Positions 1 to 11,629 of a DNA stretch of 64,000 nt are shown here, one piece after another. A model generated the notes under the pieces. That model was given only the letters and a program-made list of their open reading frames with translations. It ran no database searches and had not been told where the DNA came from. The stretch comes from an uncultured Ectothiorhodospiraceae bacterium (GTDB lineage Bacteria > Pseudomonadota > Gammaproteobacteria > Nevskiales > Oceanococcaceae), in contig CAKZQS010000052.1 of assembly GCA_937141935.1 (NCBI GenBank), positions 1 to 64,000 of the forward strand, written 5' to 3'. Positions within the stretch are counted from its first letter, which is position 1; every line of letters begins with the position of its first letter. Position numbers and translations under genes: made by a program.

Positions 1-1
1 G

Positions 2-871
2 CAGCAGCCCTTCAGCGCCATCCCCCCGGCCGCGATCCCGAAGGATATGATGGAGAGCGACTTCTTCGGCCACGAGCGCGGGGCCTTTACCGGCGCCACC
101 GCGCAGCGGGCCGGGCGCTTCGAGCAGGCCGACGGCGGCACGCTGTTCCTGGACGAAATCGGCGAGATGCCCCCGGATCTGCAGACGCGCTTGCTGCGCG
201 TGCTGGCCGACGGGCAGTTCTACCGCGTGGGCGGCCACGTGCCGGTGCAGGTGGACGTGCGCATCGTCGCCGCCACCAACCAGGATCTGGAAACCGCCGT
301 GGGCGAGGGCCGCTTCCGCGAGGATCTGTTCCACCGGCTCAACGTCATCCGCATCCGCACGCCCTCGCTGCGCGAGCGCCGCGAGGACATCCCGCTGCTG
401 CTGCGGCATTTTCTCAAGCGCAGCGCGGCCGAGCTGGAAACCGAGGTCAAGGAGCTGCTGCCGGAGACCGTGGCCACGCTGCAGGCGCATGATTGGCCGG
501 GCAACGTGCGCCAGCTGGAGAATTTCTGCCGCTGGATCACGGTGATGGCGCCCGGCCATCAGGTGCATGTCGAGGACCTGCCCGACGGGCTGCGCCCCAG
601 CGGCCCGCAGCCGGCGCCGACCGCCGCCGGCAGCGCCGGCGCCGCGGCTCCGGTCGACGCCGACTGGGAGGCCGGCCTGCTGGCCTGGGCCGAGGGCAAG
701 TGGCAGGCCGGCGATTGCGACCTGGTGCCGGCCGCCGTGCGCCGCGTGGAGGAGCGCCTGGCCCGCTTCGCGCTGGACGCCTGCAACGACCACCGCCAGG
801 AGGCCGCACGCCGCCTGGGCTGGGGCCGCAATACGCTGACCCGCAAGCTCAAGGAATTCGGCTGGAGCTGA
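2..871 (+). CDS. ntrC: Nitrogen regulation response regulator NtrC (5'-truncated by window edge)
   Basis: The frame is open from the first bases of the window, so this is the last ~289 codons of a longer gene (NtrC is usually ~470 aa); the receiver domain lies outside. What remains is most of the sigma-54 AAA+ activator domain, with the GAFTGA loop that contacts sigma-54, a Walker B-type stretch ([11 protein letters not shown]) and the arginine-rich LRERREDIP segment. It ends with a Fis-type helix-turn-helix. The run [14 protein letters not shown] at the C-terminus and [18 protein letters not shown] in the AAA+ domain are characteristic of NtrC rather than of other sigma-54 regulators. Known role: activates nitrogen-assimilation promoters when phosphorylated by NtrB. 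A Gly/Ala/Pro-rich linker separates the AAA+ and DNA-binding domains. Confidence 0.93.
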   Translation, partial: QQPFSAIPPAAIPKDMMESDFFGHERGAFTGATAQRAGRFEQADGGTLFLDEIGEMPPDLQTRLLRVLADGQFYRVGGHVPVQVDVRIVAATNQDLETAVGEGRFREDLFHRLNVIRIRTPSLRERREDIPLLLRHFLKRSAAELETEVKELLPETVATLQAHDWPGNVRQLENFCRWITVMAPGHQVHVEDLPDGLRPSGPQPAPTAAGSAGAAAPVDADWEAGLLAWAEGKWQAGDCDLVPAAVRRVEERLARFALDACNDHRQEAARRLGWGRNTLTRKLKEFGWS

Positions 872-901
872 TTGCGCGGGCGCTGGCGCGCCCCGGGCCT
901 T

Positions 902-910
902 TGCTAGAAT
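902..910 (+). promoter_or_regulatory. Extended -10 promoter upstream of acyl-CoA dehydrogenase gene
   Basis: TGCTAGAAT carries the TGn extension directly before a TAGAAT hexamer at 905-910. It would start transcription near 917, about 25 nt before the ATG at 942. No good -35 box is visible, as expected for an extended -10 promoter. The same TGCTAGAAT precedes rnpB. Confidence 0.5.
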
Positions 911-941
911 TGTCGGTTCGGTTTTCCCCCCGGACGCAACC

Positions 942-2702
942 ATGGCCCATTACCGTGTGCCGCAGCGTGAGCTGCGCTTCATCCTCAACGACGTGCTCGG
1001 CTTTGCCCGCCTGAGCGAGCTGCCGGTCTTCGCCGACGCCACGCCCGACATCCTCGATGGCGTCATCGACGAGGCCGCGCGTTTCACCGAGGAGCGCCTG
1101 CTGCCGCTGCGCACCATTGGCGACACCGAGGGCTGCAAGCTGGCCGACGGCACCGTCAAGACGCCGCCCGGCTTCACCGAGGCCTACCGCGAATACCAGG
1201 AGGCCGGCTGGGTCGGCCTGGCCACCGATCCCGAATGGGGCGGCCAGGGCCTGCCCTACACGCTGGGCAAGGTGGTCGAGGAGATGGTCTGCGCGGCCAA
1301 TGTGGCCTTCGCGCTGTACCCGGGCCTGACCATCGGCTGCTTCGAGGCGCTGCTGGCACATGCCTCAGAGGAGCAAAAGCAGACCTACCTGCCCAAGCTG
1401 GGCTCCGGCGAATGGACCGGCACCATGTGCCTGACCGAGCCGCAGGCCGGCTCGGACCTGGGCGCCGTGAAGACCCGCGCCGAGCGGCTGGACAACGGCA
1501 ACTACAAGCTCAACGGGATGAAGATCTTCATCAGCTCCGGCGAGCACGAGATGGCCGACAACATCATCCACTACGTGCTGGCCCGGGCCACCGACTCGCC
1601 CGATGGCGTCAAGGGCCTGTCGACCTTCATCGTGCCCAAGTACAAGGTCAACGCCGACGGCTCGCTGGGCGAGCGCAACGGCGTCAAGGTCCAGGCCATC
1701 GAGCACAAGATGGGCCTGCACGGCTCCTGCACCTGCGTGATGGTCTTCGATGACGCCGAGGGCTACCTCGTGGGCGAGCCCAACCGCGGCATCATGAACA
1801 TGTTCACGATGATGAACCTGGCCCGCATCATGGTGGGCTTCCAGGGCCTGGGCCAGGCCGAGCTGGCGCTGCAAAGCTCGCAGAACTACGCCCGCGAGCG
1901 CATTCAGGGCAGGACGCTGACCGGCGGCAGCGGCCCGATTGCCGACCACCCCGACGTGCGCCGCATGCTGCTGAAGATGCGCGCGCTGACCGAGGGCGCG
2001 CGGGCGATGGCCTACGACATCGCAATGCAAGTGGACTTCGCCCACGGTGCCGAGGACCCGGCACAGCGCGAGGCCGCGCAGGACTGGGTGGACCTGTTCA
2101 CCCCGGTGGTCAAGGCTTTTTGCACCGACCTGGGCGTCGAGTCCGGCCTGGACGCGGTGCAGGTCTACGGCGGCCACGGCTTCATTGCCGAGCATGGCGT
2201 CGAGCAGATCGTGCGCGACGCCAAGATCCTGTGCCTGTACGAGGGCACCAACGGCATTCAGGCCATGGACCTGGTGCGGCGCAAGCTGCAGCTCAAGGGC
2301 GGGGCGCTGGTCGAGCAGTTCTACGCCAAGGTCGAGCAGGCGCTGGCCGATGCGCCCGACGAGCGCGCCTTCCTGGTGGAGCCGCTGACCCAGGCGCTGG
2401 CCGAGCTGCGCCAGACCACCACCTGGCTGCGCGAGCGCTTCAACAGCAACCCCAACGACGCCGGCGCCGGCGCGGTGGAATACCAGCGGGCCTTTGCGCT
2501 GGTGGCGCTGGGCTATTACTGGCTGCGCATGCTGGATGCCGCCACCGGCCACCCGGATGCCGACTTCCGCGCCGCCAAGGCCGCCACCGCGCGCTTCTTC
2601 GCCCGCCGCGTGCTGCCCGAGGCCGGTGCCCTGCTGACCCAGGTGCGGGCCGGCTCGGACGAGATGATGGACATCTCCATCGACGCGCTCTGCGCGGCCT
2701 GA
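942..2702 (+). CDS. Acyl-CoA dehydrogenase, long (586 aa) DmdC/FadE-like subfamily
   Basis: FAD-dependent acyl-CoA dehydrogenase, oxidising an acyl-CoA to the trans-2-enoyl-CoA and passing electrons to ETF. The 586-aa length, the N-terminal extension beginning MAHYRVPQRELRFIL and an extra C-terminal domain place it with the ~590-aa class that includes 3-methylmercaptopropionyl-CoA dehydrogenase (DmdC), not the ~380-aa classical enzymes. The core motifs MCLTEPQAGSDLG and IYEGT-like CLYEGTNGIQA are present; Glu434 in the latter is the expected catalytic base. It stands alone on this strand with its own promoter and a strong terminator behind it. Substrate cannot be told from sequence; long- or medium-chain acyl-CoA is as likely as a methylthio substrate, since no other dmd genes are nearby. 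Confidence 0.9.
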   Translation: MAHYRVPQRELRFILNDVLGFARLSELPVFADATPDILDGVIDEAARFTEERLLPLRTIGDTEGCKLADGTVKTPPGFTEAYREYQEAGWVGLATDPEWGGQGLPYTLGKVVEEMVCAANVAFALYPGLTIGCFEALLAHASEEQKQTYLPKLGSGEWTGTMCLTEPQAGSDLGAVKTRAERLDNGNYKLNGMKIFISSGEHEMADNIIHYVLARATDSPDGVKGLSTFIVPKYKVNADGSLGERNGVKVQAIEHKMGLHGSCTCVMVFDDAEGYLVGEPNRGIMNMFTMMNLARIMVGFQGLGQAELALQSSQNYARERIQGRTLTGGSGPIADHPDVRRMLLKMRALTEGARAMAYDIAMQVDFAHGAEDPAQREAAQDWVDLFTPVVKAFCTDLGVESGLDAVQVYGGHGFIAEHGVEQIVRDAKILCLYEGTNGIQAMDLVRRKLQLKGGALVEQFYAKVEQALADAPDERAFLVEPLTQALAELRQTTTWLRERFNSNPNDAGAGAVEYQRAFALVALGYYWLRMLDAATGHPDADFRAAKAATARFFARRVLPEAGALLTQVRAGSDEMMDISIDALCAA

Positions 2703-2722
2703 GGCCGGCGGACGGCAGGCAT

Positions 2723-2751
2723 AAAAAAGCCCCGCTTCGGCGGGGCTTTTT
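2723..2751. terminator. Bidirectional rho-independent terminator
   Basis: A perfect 7-bp stem (GCCCCGC at 2729-2735 with GCGGGGC at 2740-2746) closes a TTCG tetraloop. It is flanked by an A-run on the left and a T-run on the right, so it can work on both strands. It lies between the converging acyl-CoA dehydrogenase and lipoprotein genes. Confidence 0.93.
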
Positions 2752-2766
2752 GTTGTCGTTAGCCAG

Positions 2767-3720
2767 CTAGTTGACGAGCCGGTAAACCTCCAGGGCAGAG
2801 CCGTTTGGCCCTCCGCTGAAGTTGTTGACCGAAACCGAGTCCACAACAACGCCGTCCTGGGTGATAGTGACCGTGAAATTGGTTGGCACGTCGCCGCTGA
2901 AATAATCCACGGCAACGACATATTCGCCCCGTGGCGGATTCTCTGCCCAGAAAATGTTTTCGACCGCGTTCGGCGCATCCTGGTCCCGCCGCTGCGGGCC
3001 GGTGCCGTCAATGTCGTCGAAATCCAGCTGCCCACCACTGGCAGACTCACGATTGGTGAAGTCGATCTGCTCGCCAGAAGGCTCCACCACATAAAGGTCG
3101 AGATCGACTGCGGCGTCCCAGCTCAACGAAAACTGCAGCGCGCCTGTGCCGACGGTGGCGACGTTGACCTGCGTGCTCGTGGGCTCGGAATTCCGCCCCT
3201 GATCATCTTGCGCGGTGAACTGCACATCAAAGCTGCCCTGCTGCAGGTTGGACGGCAGCACGATGTCGAAGTTGATCTGTGCGTCTTGGGCCAGCTTGGC
3301 CTGCGACTGCTGCGCCATCGCCGCCTTGGTGCTGGCGCTGGAGACGTCGACCTCAAAAACCGAATCCGAGCCGGTGACCTTCATCAGCAGGGCGGCAATC
3401 GGGCTGCTGGCATCAAAGCTCAGGCCGACCTTGGCGGTGGCGCCGTTGGCGCTGGAGACCTCGGCGGCGCTGTTGACCTTGGGCGCATTGGCGTCGGTGG
3501 AGGCGGCCGGCAGGTCGCCATCGCGCTGTACGCCCTCGGTGTCGCCAACCTTGACGGTCAGCGAATCCATCACGGCGTTCGAATCGCTGGGTGAGATTGT
3601 GGCCGGTGGCACTGGAACGGTCGGGTCGCCGTCGCCATCGCCGCCACCACCGCCTCCGCCCCCACAGGCCGTTAGCGCCATCGAAAATGCGGCCGCAGCC
3701 AGCAGTGCAAACTTGTTCAT
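2767..3720 (-). CDS. Lipoprotein with C-terminal YfaP/DUF2135-like domain
   Basis: A 317-aa exported protein. The signal peptide ends in the lipobox LTAC (Cys at about residue 19), followed by a flexible Gly/Asp tether that starts with eight glycines, so it is predicted to be lipid-anchored at the periplasmic face. Residues ~40-190 are a beta-rich region I do not recognise. Residues ~195-317 have the pattern of the YfaP/DUF2135 beta-sandwich: LSWDAAVDLDLYVVEPSGE, then SASGGQLDFD, then ENIFW and GEYVVAVDYF. The function of that domain is unknown. The gene is monocistronic, its 3' end facing the bidirectional terminator. Start chosen for the signal peptide. The domain assignment rests on remembered motif pattern, not a search. 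Confidence 0.75.
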   Translation of the reverse strand: MNKFALLAAAAFSMALTACGGGGGGGGDGDGDPTVPVPPATISPSDSNAVMDSLTVKVGDTEGVQRDGDLPAASTDANAPKVNSAAEVSSANGATAKVGLSFDASSPIAALLMKVTGSDSVFEVDVSSASTKAAMAQQSQAKLAQDAQINFDIVLPSNLQQGSFDVQFTAQDDQGRNSEPTSTQVNVATVGTGALQFSLSWDAAVDLDLYVVEPSGEQIDFTNRESASGGQLDFDDIDGTGPQRRDQDAPNAVENIFWAENPPRGEYVVAVDYFSGDVPTNFTVTITQDGVVVDSVSVNNFSGGPNGSALEVYRLVN

Positions 3721-3799
3721 ATCCGACCCCCATCGGAACGGTCCCGCGGCGCGAGACCCGGACGACCATCCTAGCGCGTCGGCCGCCGCGCGGATACGG

Positions 3800-4804
<1,005 letters not shown>

Positions 4805-4895
4805 GGGGCGCACTCCCTCGTGACTATCGGCAGATGTTAACCCGGTGGCGCGAGCGGGTTGGCATACTGCGGGCACACGACAATCGGGCGAAACG

Positions 4896-5696
4896 ATGAG
4901 CGAGGTCCTGGAGCTGGAGCGCCATGGCGCGGTGGCCGAAGTGCGGCTGAACCGCCCCGAGCGGCACAACGCCCTGGACTGGCCGCTGTTTCAGGCCCTG
5001 GTCGAAGTGGGCGAGTCGCTGGCGGCGCAGGCCGACGTGCGCGCCGTGGTGCTGGCCGGCAACGGCCCCAGCTTCTGCTCCGGCCTCGATTACCCGGCGA
5101 TGATGGCCGTGCCCGAGGCCTTCCGCGAGGGCTTCACCCGCGCCGAGGGCGCCGAGGCCAATCGCGTGCAGCAGGCCGCCTGGGTGTGGAAGCGCATGCC
5201 GGTGCCGGTGATCGCCGCGGTGCACGGTGCCTGCTTCGGCGGCGGCATCCAGCTGGCGCTGGCCGCCGACATCCGCCTGGCGCACGCGCAGGCCCGATTG
5301 TCGGTGATGGAAATCAAATGGGGCCTGGTGCCCGACATGACCGGCACCGCCACCTTGCGTGAGCTGGTGCGGCTGGATGTGGCCAAGGAGCTGACCTACA
5401 GCGGCCGCATCGTTGAGGGCACCGAGGCCGCGCAGCTCGGCCTGGTGACCCGGGTCGTGGATGAGCCGCTGGAGGCCGCCCGCGCCCTGGCCGCGGATAT
5501 CGCCGGCCGCAACCCCGATGCCATCCGCCGGGCCAAGCAGCTCTTCGCCGCCAACTGGCAGGAGCCGCAGGCGGCCGCCGCGCTGGCCCGCGAACAGGAG
5601 CACCAGCTGGCGCTGCTGGGCAGCGAGAACCAGCGCGAGGCCGCGACGGCCGCGCTGGAAAAGCGCCCGCCCCGCTTCCGCGACAGCCAGGCCTGA
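4896..5696 (+). CDS. Enoyl-CoA hydratase/isomerase (crotonase) family protein
   Basis: A 266-aa crotonase. The oxyanion-hole segments are FCSGLDY (~60-66) and HGACFGGGIQLALAADIRLA (~110-129). Glu139 and Asp147 in MEIKWGLVPDMTG have the same 8-residue spacing and context as Glu196/Asp204 of mammalian delta3,5-delta2,4-dienoyl-CoA isomerase (ECH1), whereas hydratases have Glu in a GAGGTQRL loop. This favours an isomerase-like chemistry, but crotonase specificity is hard to read from motifs. The start at 4896 follows a weak Shine-Dalgarno; the longer in-frame extension has no family similarity. The stop is two bases before the ATG of the PqiA-like gene, so the two are probably co-transcribed. 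Confidence 0.88.
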   Translation: MSEVLELERHGAVAEVRLNRPERHNALDWPLFQALVEVGESLAAQADVRAVVLAGNGPSFCSGLDYPAMMAVPEAFREGFTRAEGAEANRVQQAAWVWKRMPVPVIAAVHGACFGGGIQLALAADIRLAHAQARLSVMEIKWGLVPDMTGTATLRELVRLDVAKELTYSGRIVEGTEAAQLGLVTRVVDEPLEAARALAADIAGRNPDAIRRAKQLFAANWQEPQAAAALAREQEHQLALLGSENQREAATAALEKRPPRFRDSQA

Positions 5697-5698
5697 GC

Positions 5699-7059
5699 AT
5701 GGCCGGCGTGCAGACCACGCCGTGGCTGCACCTGCGCGGGCTGCTGCTGCTGATGGCCGCCAGCGCCATCGTGCTGGCCATCCTGCTGGTGGAGCAGCTC
5801 GACGAGGTGCAGCGCATGCGGGTGGCCCAGGCCGAGCTGGAGCATGCGCAATATGGGCTGTTCGACGCCCAGGTCTGGACCGACCACCTGGCGCTGATCG
5901 TCAAGGACCGGGTGCGCACCATGGACCTGGGGCCGGCCAACCGCGACGCGCTGGTCAGCAGTTTTACGCGCGTGCTCGACACGCTGATCCGCGAGGTCGA
6001 GGTCTACCTGCGCAAGCAGAACCAGCAGGGCGAATCCTGGTGGCAGCGCGTGCAGGGCCGCGTGCGGCAAAGCGTGCAGGACATGCTGGTGGACTTCGAC
6101 CAGCTGCGCGAAAAGGCCCCCGAGTACGCCGAGGCCGTGCTGGCCGAGCTGGACAAGCCCGAGGCCCGCGCCGAACTCAGCCGCTTTCTGGGCGAGTCGC
6201 TGGACGAGCTGGCCGACAAGACCTTCACCGCCGTGGACCGCAGCACGCTGGACGCGATCTACGCCGAATACGAATGCGAGGAGCCCGACTTCTGCCGCGC
6301 GCTGCTGGAGGCCAAGCAGGGCCGGCTGGAAGACCGCGCCGCCGCCGTGGGCCTGCTGCTGGTCACGCTGGTGGCGCTGATGCTGCTGCTGGCCGCGCTG
6401 GATCAGCGCCGGGCGCAGCCGCTGGACCGCACGGCCTGGCCGGCCGTGTTTGTGCTCATCGGCGCCACCACCCTGATGGCCTGCGGCGTGCTGACGCCAA
6501 TGATGGAAATCGAGGCCCGCGTGTCCGAGCTGCGCATGAGCCTGCTGGGCGGCGAGATCCTGTTCCTGGACCAGGTGCTCTATTTCCAGAGCAAGAGCGT
6601 GCTCGATGTGGTGCTGCTGATGATGCAGGCCGGCGATGCGGCCTCGGTGCTGGTGGGCGTGCTGGTGATGAGCTTTTCGGTGCTCTTCCCGCTGGCCAAG
6701 CTGGGCGCCGCGGCGCTGCTGCTGGCCGGGCGCCTGCGCCACAACGCCGTCGTGCGCTTTTTCGCGCTGAAGTCCTCGAAGTGGTCGATGGCCGATGTGA
6801 TGGTGGTCGCTATCATCATGGCCTACCTGGGCTTCTCCGGGCTGATGGACAGCCAGCTGGGCAAGCTCGATGGCTTGAGCGCCTCGGCGCAGGTGCTGAC
6901 CACCAACGGCACCGAGCTGCAGCCCGGCTTTTACCTCTTCTTCGCCTTCTGCATGGCCAGCCTGTTCGCCTCCAGCCTGCTGGAGGCCCGGCTGGCCAAG
7001 GCCGACGCGGGCGCGGGCCGGAAAGGTGCCAGCGGCAAACGCCGCCCGCCGGCGCCCGC

Positions 7060-7078
<19 letters not shown>
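5699..7078 (+). CDS. PqiA-like integral membrane protein with large N-terminal extracytoplasmic domain
   Basis: A 459-aa inner-membrane protein. TM1 is near residues 10-30, followed by a ~185-residue soluble, charged, partly helical region (many Glu/Arg/Leu, e.g. around residues 100-190). Several TM segments then lie at ~220-240, ~252-275, ~320-350, ~372-392 and ~415-440. The C-terminal half carries the paraquat-inducible protein A pattern: [13 protein letters not shown], then [17 protein letters not shown], then [16 protein letters not shown]. PqiA-type proteins work with MCE proteins in lipid transport between membranes, but no pqiB (MCE) gene is adjacent. The last 19 bp overlap the 3' end of the converging metH C-half gene. 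The zinc-ribbon cysteines of classical PqiA are absent. Confidence 0.72.
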
Positions 7079-9708
<2,630 letters not shown>

Positions 9709-9719
9709 AAGGGGGTGAT

Positions 9720-9750
9720 AACCACAGATTCCGCAGATTTCACAGATTGC
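9720..9750. repeat. Terminal inverted repeat, left, made of three 9-bp units
   Basis: After AA, three contiguous 9-mers read CCACAGATT, CCGCAGATT and TCACAGATT (9722-9748). The inverted copy is at 10129-10156. The stop codon of the enclosed gene (complement of 9740-9742) is in the third unit. Confidence 0.92.
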
Positions 9751-10138
9751 TGGAATGCACGAAACGCTTGATTTGCAAGCTTGGTGCGCCGAAGTTCAGC
9801 AGCAGGCCACGCGGCAAACCAGAAGCCTTGAGGTAGTTCAGCACCTGTGCCTGCTCGTTGACACCGACGGCGGACTGGGCCTTCAGTTCGACCAGCAACG
9901 CGTCGAAGCAGACGAGGTCGGCACGATATCCCAGTTTCAGCGGCGCGCCCCGGTAGAAAATCGCCAGGCCCACCTCCGACCGAAACGGAATGCGGCGAGC
10001 CACAAGCTCGGTTTTCAGCGCAGCGTGATACACGGCCTCCAGAAAGCCGGCGCCAAGTTCCCGGTGCACGGCTAAGGCTGCGCCAATCACCGCATGCGAG
10101 CGCGAGTCCCTGCTTTGGCTTAATCGATATCTGTGCAA
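9740..10138 (-). CDS. GxxExxY protein (PDDEXK_3 family)
   Basis: A 132-aa protein with the family signature GFLEAVY (Gly31, Glu34, Tyr37). A PD-(D/E)XK-like nuclease core follows: Asp74 in YRADLV, Glu84 and Lys86 in VELKA, then QAQVLNYLK and [11 protein letters not shown]. Family function is unknown; the fold suggests nucleic-acid cleavage or binding. The first plausible start is TTG at 10138, inside the right inverted repeat; a GTG at codon 17 is the only other in-frame choice and would remove part of the first helix. The reading frame ends with TGA inside the left repeat. GC content is lower than in the flanking metH genes (visible as AT-rich repeat and 5' end), consistent with acquisition. 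Confidence 0.88.
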   Translation of the reverse strand: MHRYRLSQSRDSRSHAVIGAALAVHRELGAGFLEAVYHAALKTELVARRIPFRSEVGLAIFYRGAPLKLGYRADLVCFDALLVELKAQSAVGVNEQAQVLNYLKASGLPRGLLLNFGAPSLQIKRFVHSSNL

Positions 10139-10156
10139 TCTGCGAAATCTGTGGTT
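10129..10156. repeat. Terminal inverted repeat, right, made of three 9-bp units
   Basis: Read on the minus strand from 10156: AA, then CCACAGATT, TCGCAGATT and GCACAGATA. Against the left repeat it differs at 2 of 28 positions. The likely TTG start of the GxxExxY gene (10136-10138) lies across the second and third units. Confidence 0.92.
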
Positions 10157-10167
10157 CCTCTTCTGTA

Positions 10168-11220
10168 TTAGGCAGTTACGACAAAAGGCTCAAGGCCGGA
10201 CAGGCGCAGGGCCGGGCGGGGTTCGGGGCGTGGGCGGGGGGGCAGGCCGTCGACGGCAGCCGCGATGGCGGCGATGTGCTCGGGCGAGGTGCCGCAGCAG
10301 CCGCCAACGATGTTCAGCAGGCCGGCCTGCGCCCATTCGCGGATCTGCGCGGCCATGGCCTCGGGGCCGAGGTCGTATTCGCCGAAGGCATTCGGCAGGC
10401 CGGCATTGGGGTGCGCCGACACGGCGCACTCGGCAATGCGCGACAGCTCGGCCACGTAGGCGCGCAGCTTGTCCGGGCCCAGCGCGCAGTTCAGGCCGAA
10501 GGACAGCGGCTGGGCGTGGCGCAGCGAGTGGTAGAAGGCCTCGGTGGTCTGGCCGGTCAGCGTGCGGCCCGAGTCGTCGGTGATGGTGCCCGAGATCATC
10601 AGCGGCGGCGCGTCGTCGCCCGGGAACAGCGTGCGCACGGCGTAGACGGCGGCCTTGGCATTGAGCGTGTCGAAGATCGTCTCGACCAGCAGCAGCTGCG
10701 CGCCGCCATCCACCAGGCCCTGCGCGGCCTCGGTGTAGCTCTCGACCAGCGTGTCGAAATCGACATTGCGAAAGCCGGGGTCATTGACGTCCGGCGAAAT
10801 CGACGCGGTGCGGTTGGTCGGCCCGAGCACGCCGGCCACGAAGCGCGGCCGCTCGGGCGTCGCCACGGCTTGCGCCGCCTCGCAGGCCAGCTCGGCGGCG
10901 CGGCGGTTCAGCTCGTAGCACAGCGACTCCATCGCGTAGTCGGCCTGGGCCACGCGCGTGGCGTTGAAGGTGTTGGTGGCGGCGATGTCGGCACCCGCCG
11001 CCAGGTAAGCCTGGTGGATCTCGCGGATCAGGTCCGGCTGCGTCAGCGTCAGCAGGTCGTTGTTGCCGCGCAGGTCCTGCGGCCAGTCGGCAAAGCGTTC
11101 GCCGCGGTAGTCCGCCTCGGCCAGCTGATGCTGCTGGATCTGCGTGCCCATCGCGCCATCCAGCACCAGGATGCGCTCCGCCAGGGCGGCGCTGAGGGCG
11201 TTTTGGCAATCTGTGGGCAT
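10168..11220 (-). CDS. metH: Methionine synthase, homocysteine-binding N-terminal part
   Basis: A 350-aa homocysteine S-methyltransferase domain protein that supplies the zinc/homocysteine half of split MetH. It begins with the conserved [10 protein letters not shown] motif. The zinc ligands are Cys245 (GLNCALG) and Cys308/Cys309 ([10 protein letters not shown]). Length and end point correspond to E. coli MetH residues 1-~350. It is first in the operon, with the C-terminal half (7060-9708) downstream beyond the GxxExxY cassette. The ATG at 11220 has a GGAG ribosome site 9 bases upstream. A 28-bp palindrome 16 bp upstream of the start is a likely operator. Homocysteine methyltransferases such as MmuM or BhmT are alternatives in isolation, but the pairing settles the call. 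Confidence 0.96.
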   Translation of the reverse strand: MPTDCQNALSAALAERILVLDGAMGTQIQQHQLAEADYRGERFADWPQDLRGNNDLLTLTQPDLIREIHQAYLAAGADIAATNTFNATRVAQADYAMESLCYELNRRAAELACEAAQAVATPERPRFVAGVLGPTNRTASISPDVNDPGFRNVDFDTLVESYTEAAQGLVDGGAQLLLVETIFDTLNAKAAVYAVRTLFPGDDAPPLMISGTITDDSGRTLTGQTTEAFYHSLRHAQPLSFGLNCALGPDKLRAYVAELSRIAECAVSAHPNAGLPNAFGEYDLGPEAMAAQIREWAQAGLLNIVGGCCGTSPEHIAAIAAAVDGLPPRPRPEPRPALRLSGLEPFVVTA

Positions 11221-11235
11221 GGGCTAAGGCTCCTG

Positions 11236-11263
11236 TCATCCGCGTATCCGGATATGCGGATGA
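11236..11263. promoter_or_regulatory. 28-bp palindromic operator candidate upstream of metH
   Basis: The half-site TCATCCGCGTATCC is followed immediately by GGATATGCGGATGA. The two halves are reverse complements except for one position each side. It lies 16-43 bp upstream of the metH N-half start. Its size and symmetry fit a homodimeric helix-turn-helix regulator. Methionine-cycle repressors such as the ArsR-family SahR are candidates, but the regulator is not identified here. Confidence 0.6.
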
Positions 11264-11375
11264 TACCCCTCGCGCGCCGCTGCTGCTCGTCACCTGGCCC
11301 GCCGCGGCCCATCGGCTTGTCGGCCGCCGCCCGGTCACAGCCCGCGCGCTCCCAAGCCGCCACGGGGCCTGGCGG

Positions 11376-11381
11376 TATAAT
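11376..11381 (+). promoter_or_regulatory. -10 box for rubredoxin operon
   Basis: A consensus TATAAT hexamer, the only AT-rich hexamer in a GC-rich gap, is 75 bp upstream of the rubA ATG. The -35 region (around 11353) is not recognisable. Confidence 0.5.
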
Positions 11382-11455
11382 CTGCCAGCCAATGGTGGCA
11401 AGGTGCGCCCCAGGCGGCGCCGCCGAGGCCGCCACCATCCCAGCAGGAGTTTGTT

Positions 11456-11629
11456 ATGAAAGGTCAACGCAAATGGCGTTGTCTGGTCTGCGATTTTGTC
11501 TATGACGAGGCCGTCGGCATGCCCGACGAGGGCATCGCCCCCGGCACCGCCTGGGAAGATGTGCCCGAGGACTGGACCTGCCCTGATTGCGGCGCCCCGA
11601 AGTCCGACTTCGAGATGGAAGAGATTTGA
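11456..11629 (+). CDS. rubA: Rubredoxin
   Basis: A 57-aa one-iron electron carrier. The two CxxC knuckles are Cys9-Leu-Val-Cys12 ([10 protein letters not shown]) and Cys42-Pro-Asp-Cys45 ([14 protein letters not shown]), with the usual [12 protein letters not shown] between them. A GGAG ribosome site stands 9 bases before the ATG. The stop codon overlaps the TTG start of the rubredoxin reductase gene, so the pair is translationally coupled. Known roles of this pair include electron supply to alkane hydroxylases or to oxidative-stress enzymes; no alkane hydroxylase is in the window. Confidence 0.97.
   Translation: MKGQRKWRCLVCDFVYDEAVGMPDEGIAPGTAWEDVPEDWTCPDCGAPKSDFEMEEI

Larger units (their letters stand above)
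9720..10156 (-). mobile_element. Candidate GxxExxY cassette bounded by terminal inverted repeats
   Basis: A 437-bp segment filling nearly the whole gap between the two metH genes (11 bp to one, 11 bp to the other). It is bounded by near-identical inverted repeats (9720-9750 and 10129-10156; 26 of 28 positions match). It contains one gene, for a small PD-(D/E)XK-fold GxxExxY protein, whose start and stop codons both fall inside the repeats. I see no target-site duplication and no transposase. That it moves as a unit is inference; the repeats and the gene are direct observations. Confidence 0.6.

Noticed and set aside
4839-4860. Inverted repeat AACCCG...CGGGTT between the FabH-like and crotonase genes as an operator
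   Set aside because: Only 6-bp arms with a 10-bp spacer in GC-rich sequence; too short to distinguish from chance.
9720-10156. Insertion sequence with transposase
   Set aside because: No DDE, Tyr or Ser recombinase is encoded; the only gene is the GxxExxY protein, and no flanking target duplication is visible. Kept only as a candidate element of another type.
11221-11455. A SAM or SAH riboswitch upstream of metH
   Set aside because: I could not find the conserved riboswitch cores; the palindrome lies close to the start codon and fits a protein operator better.
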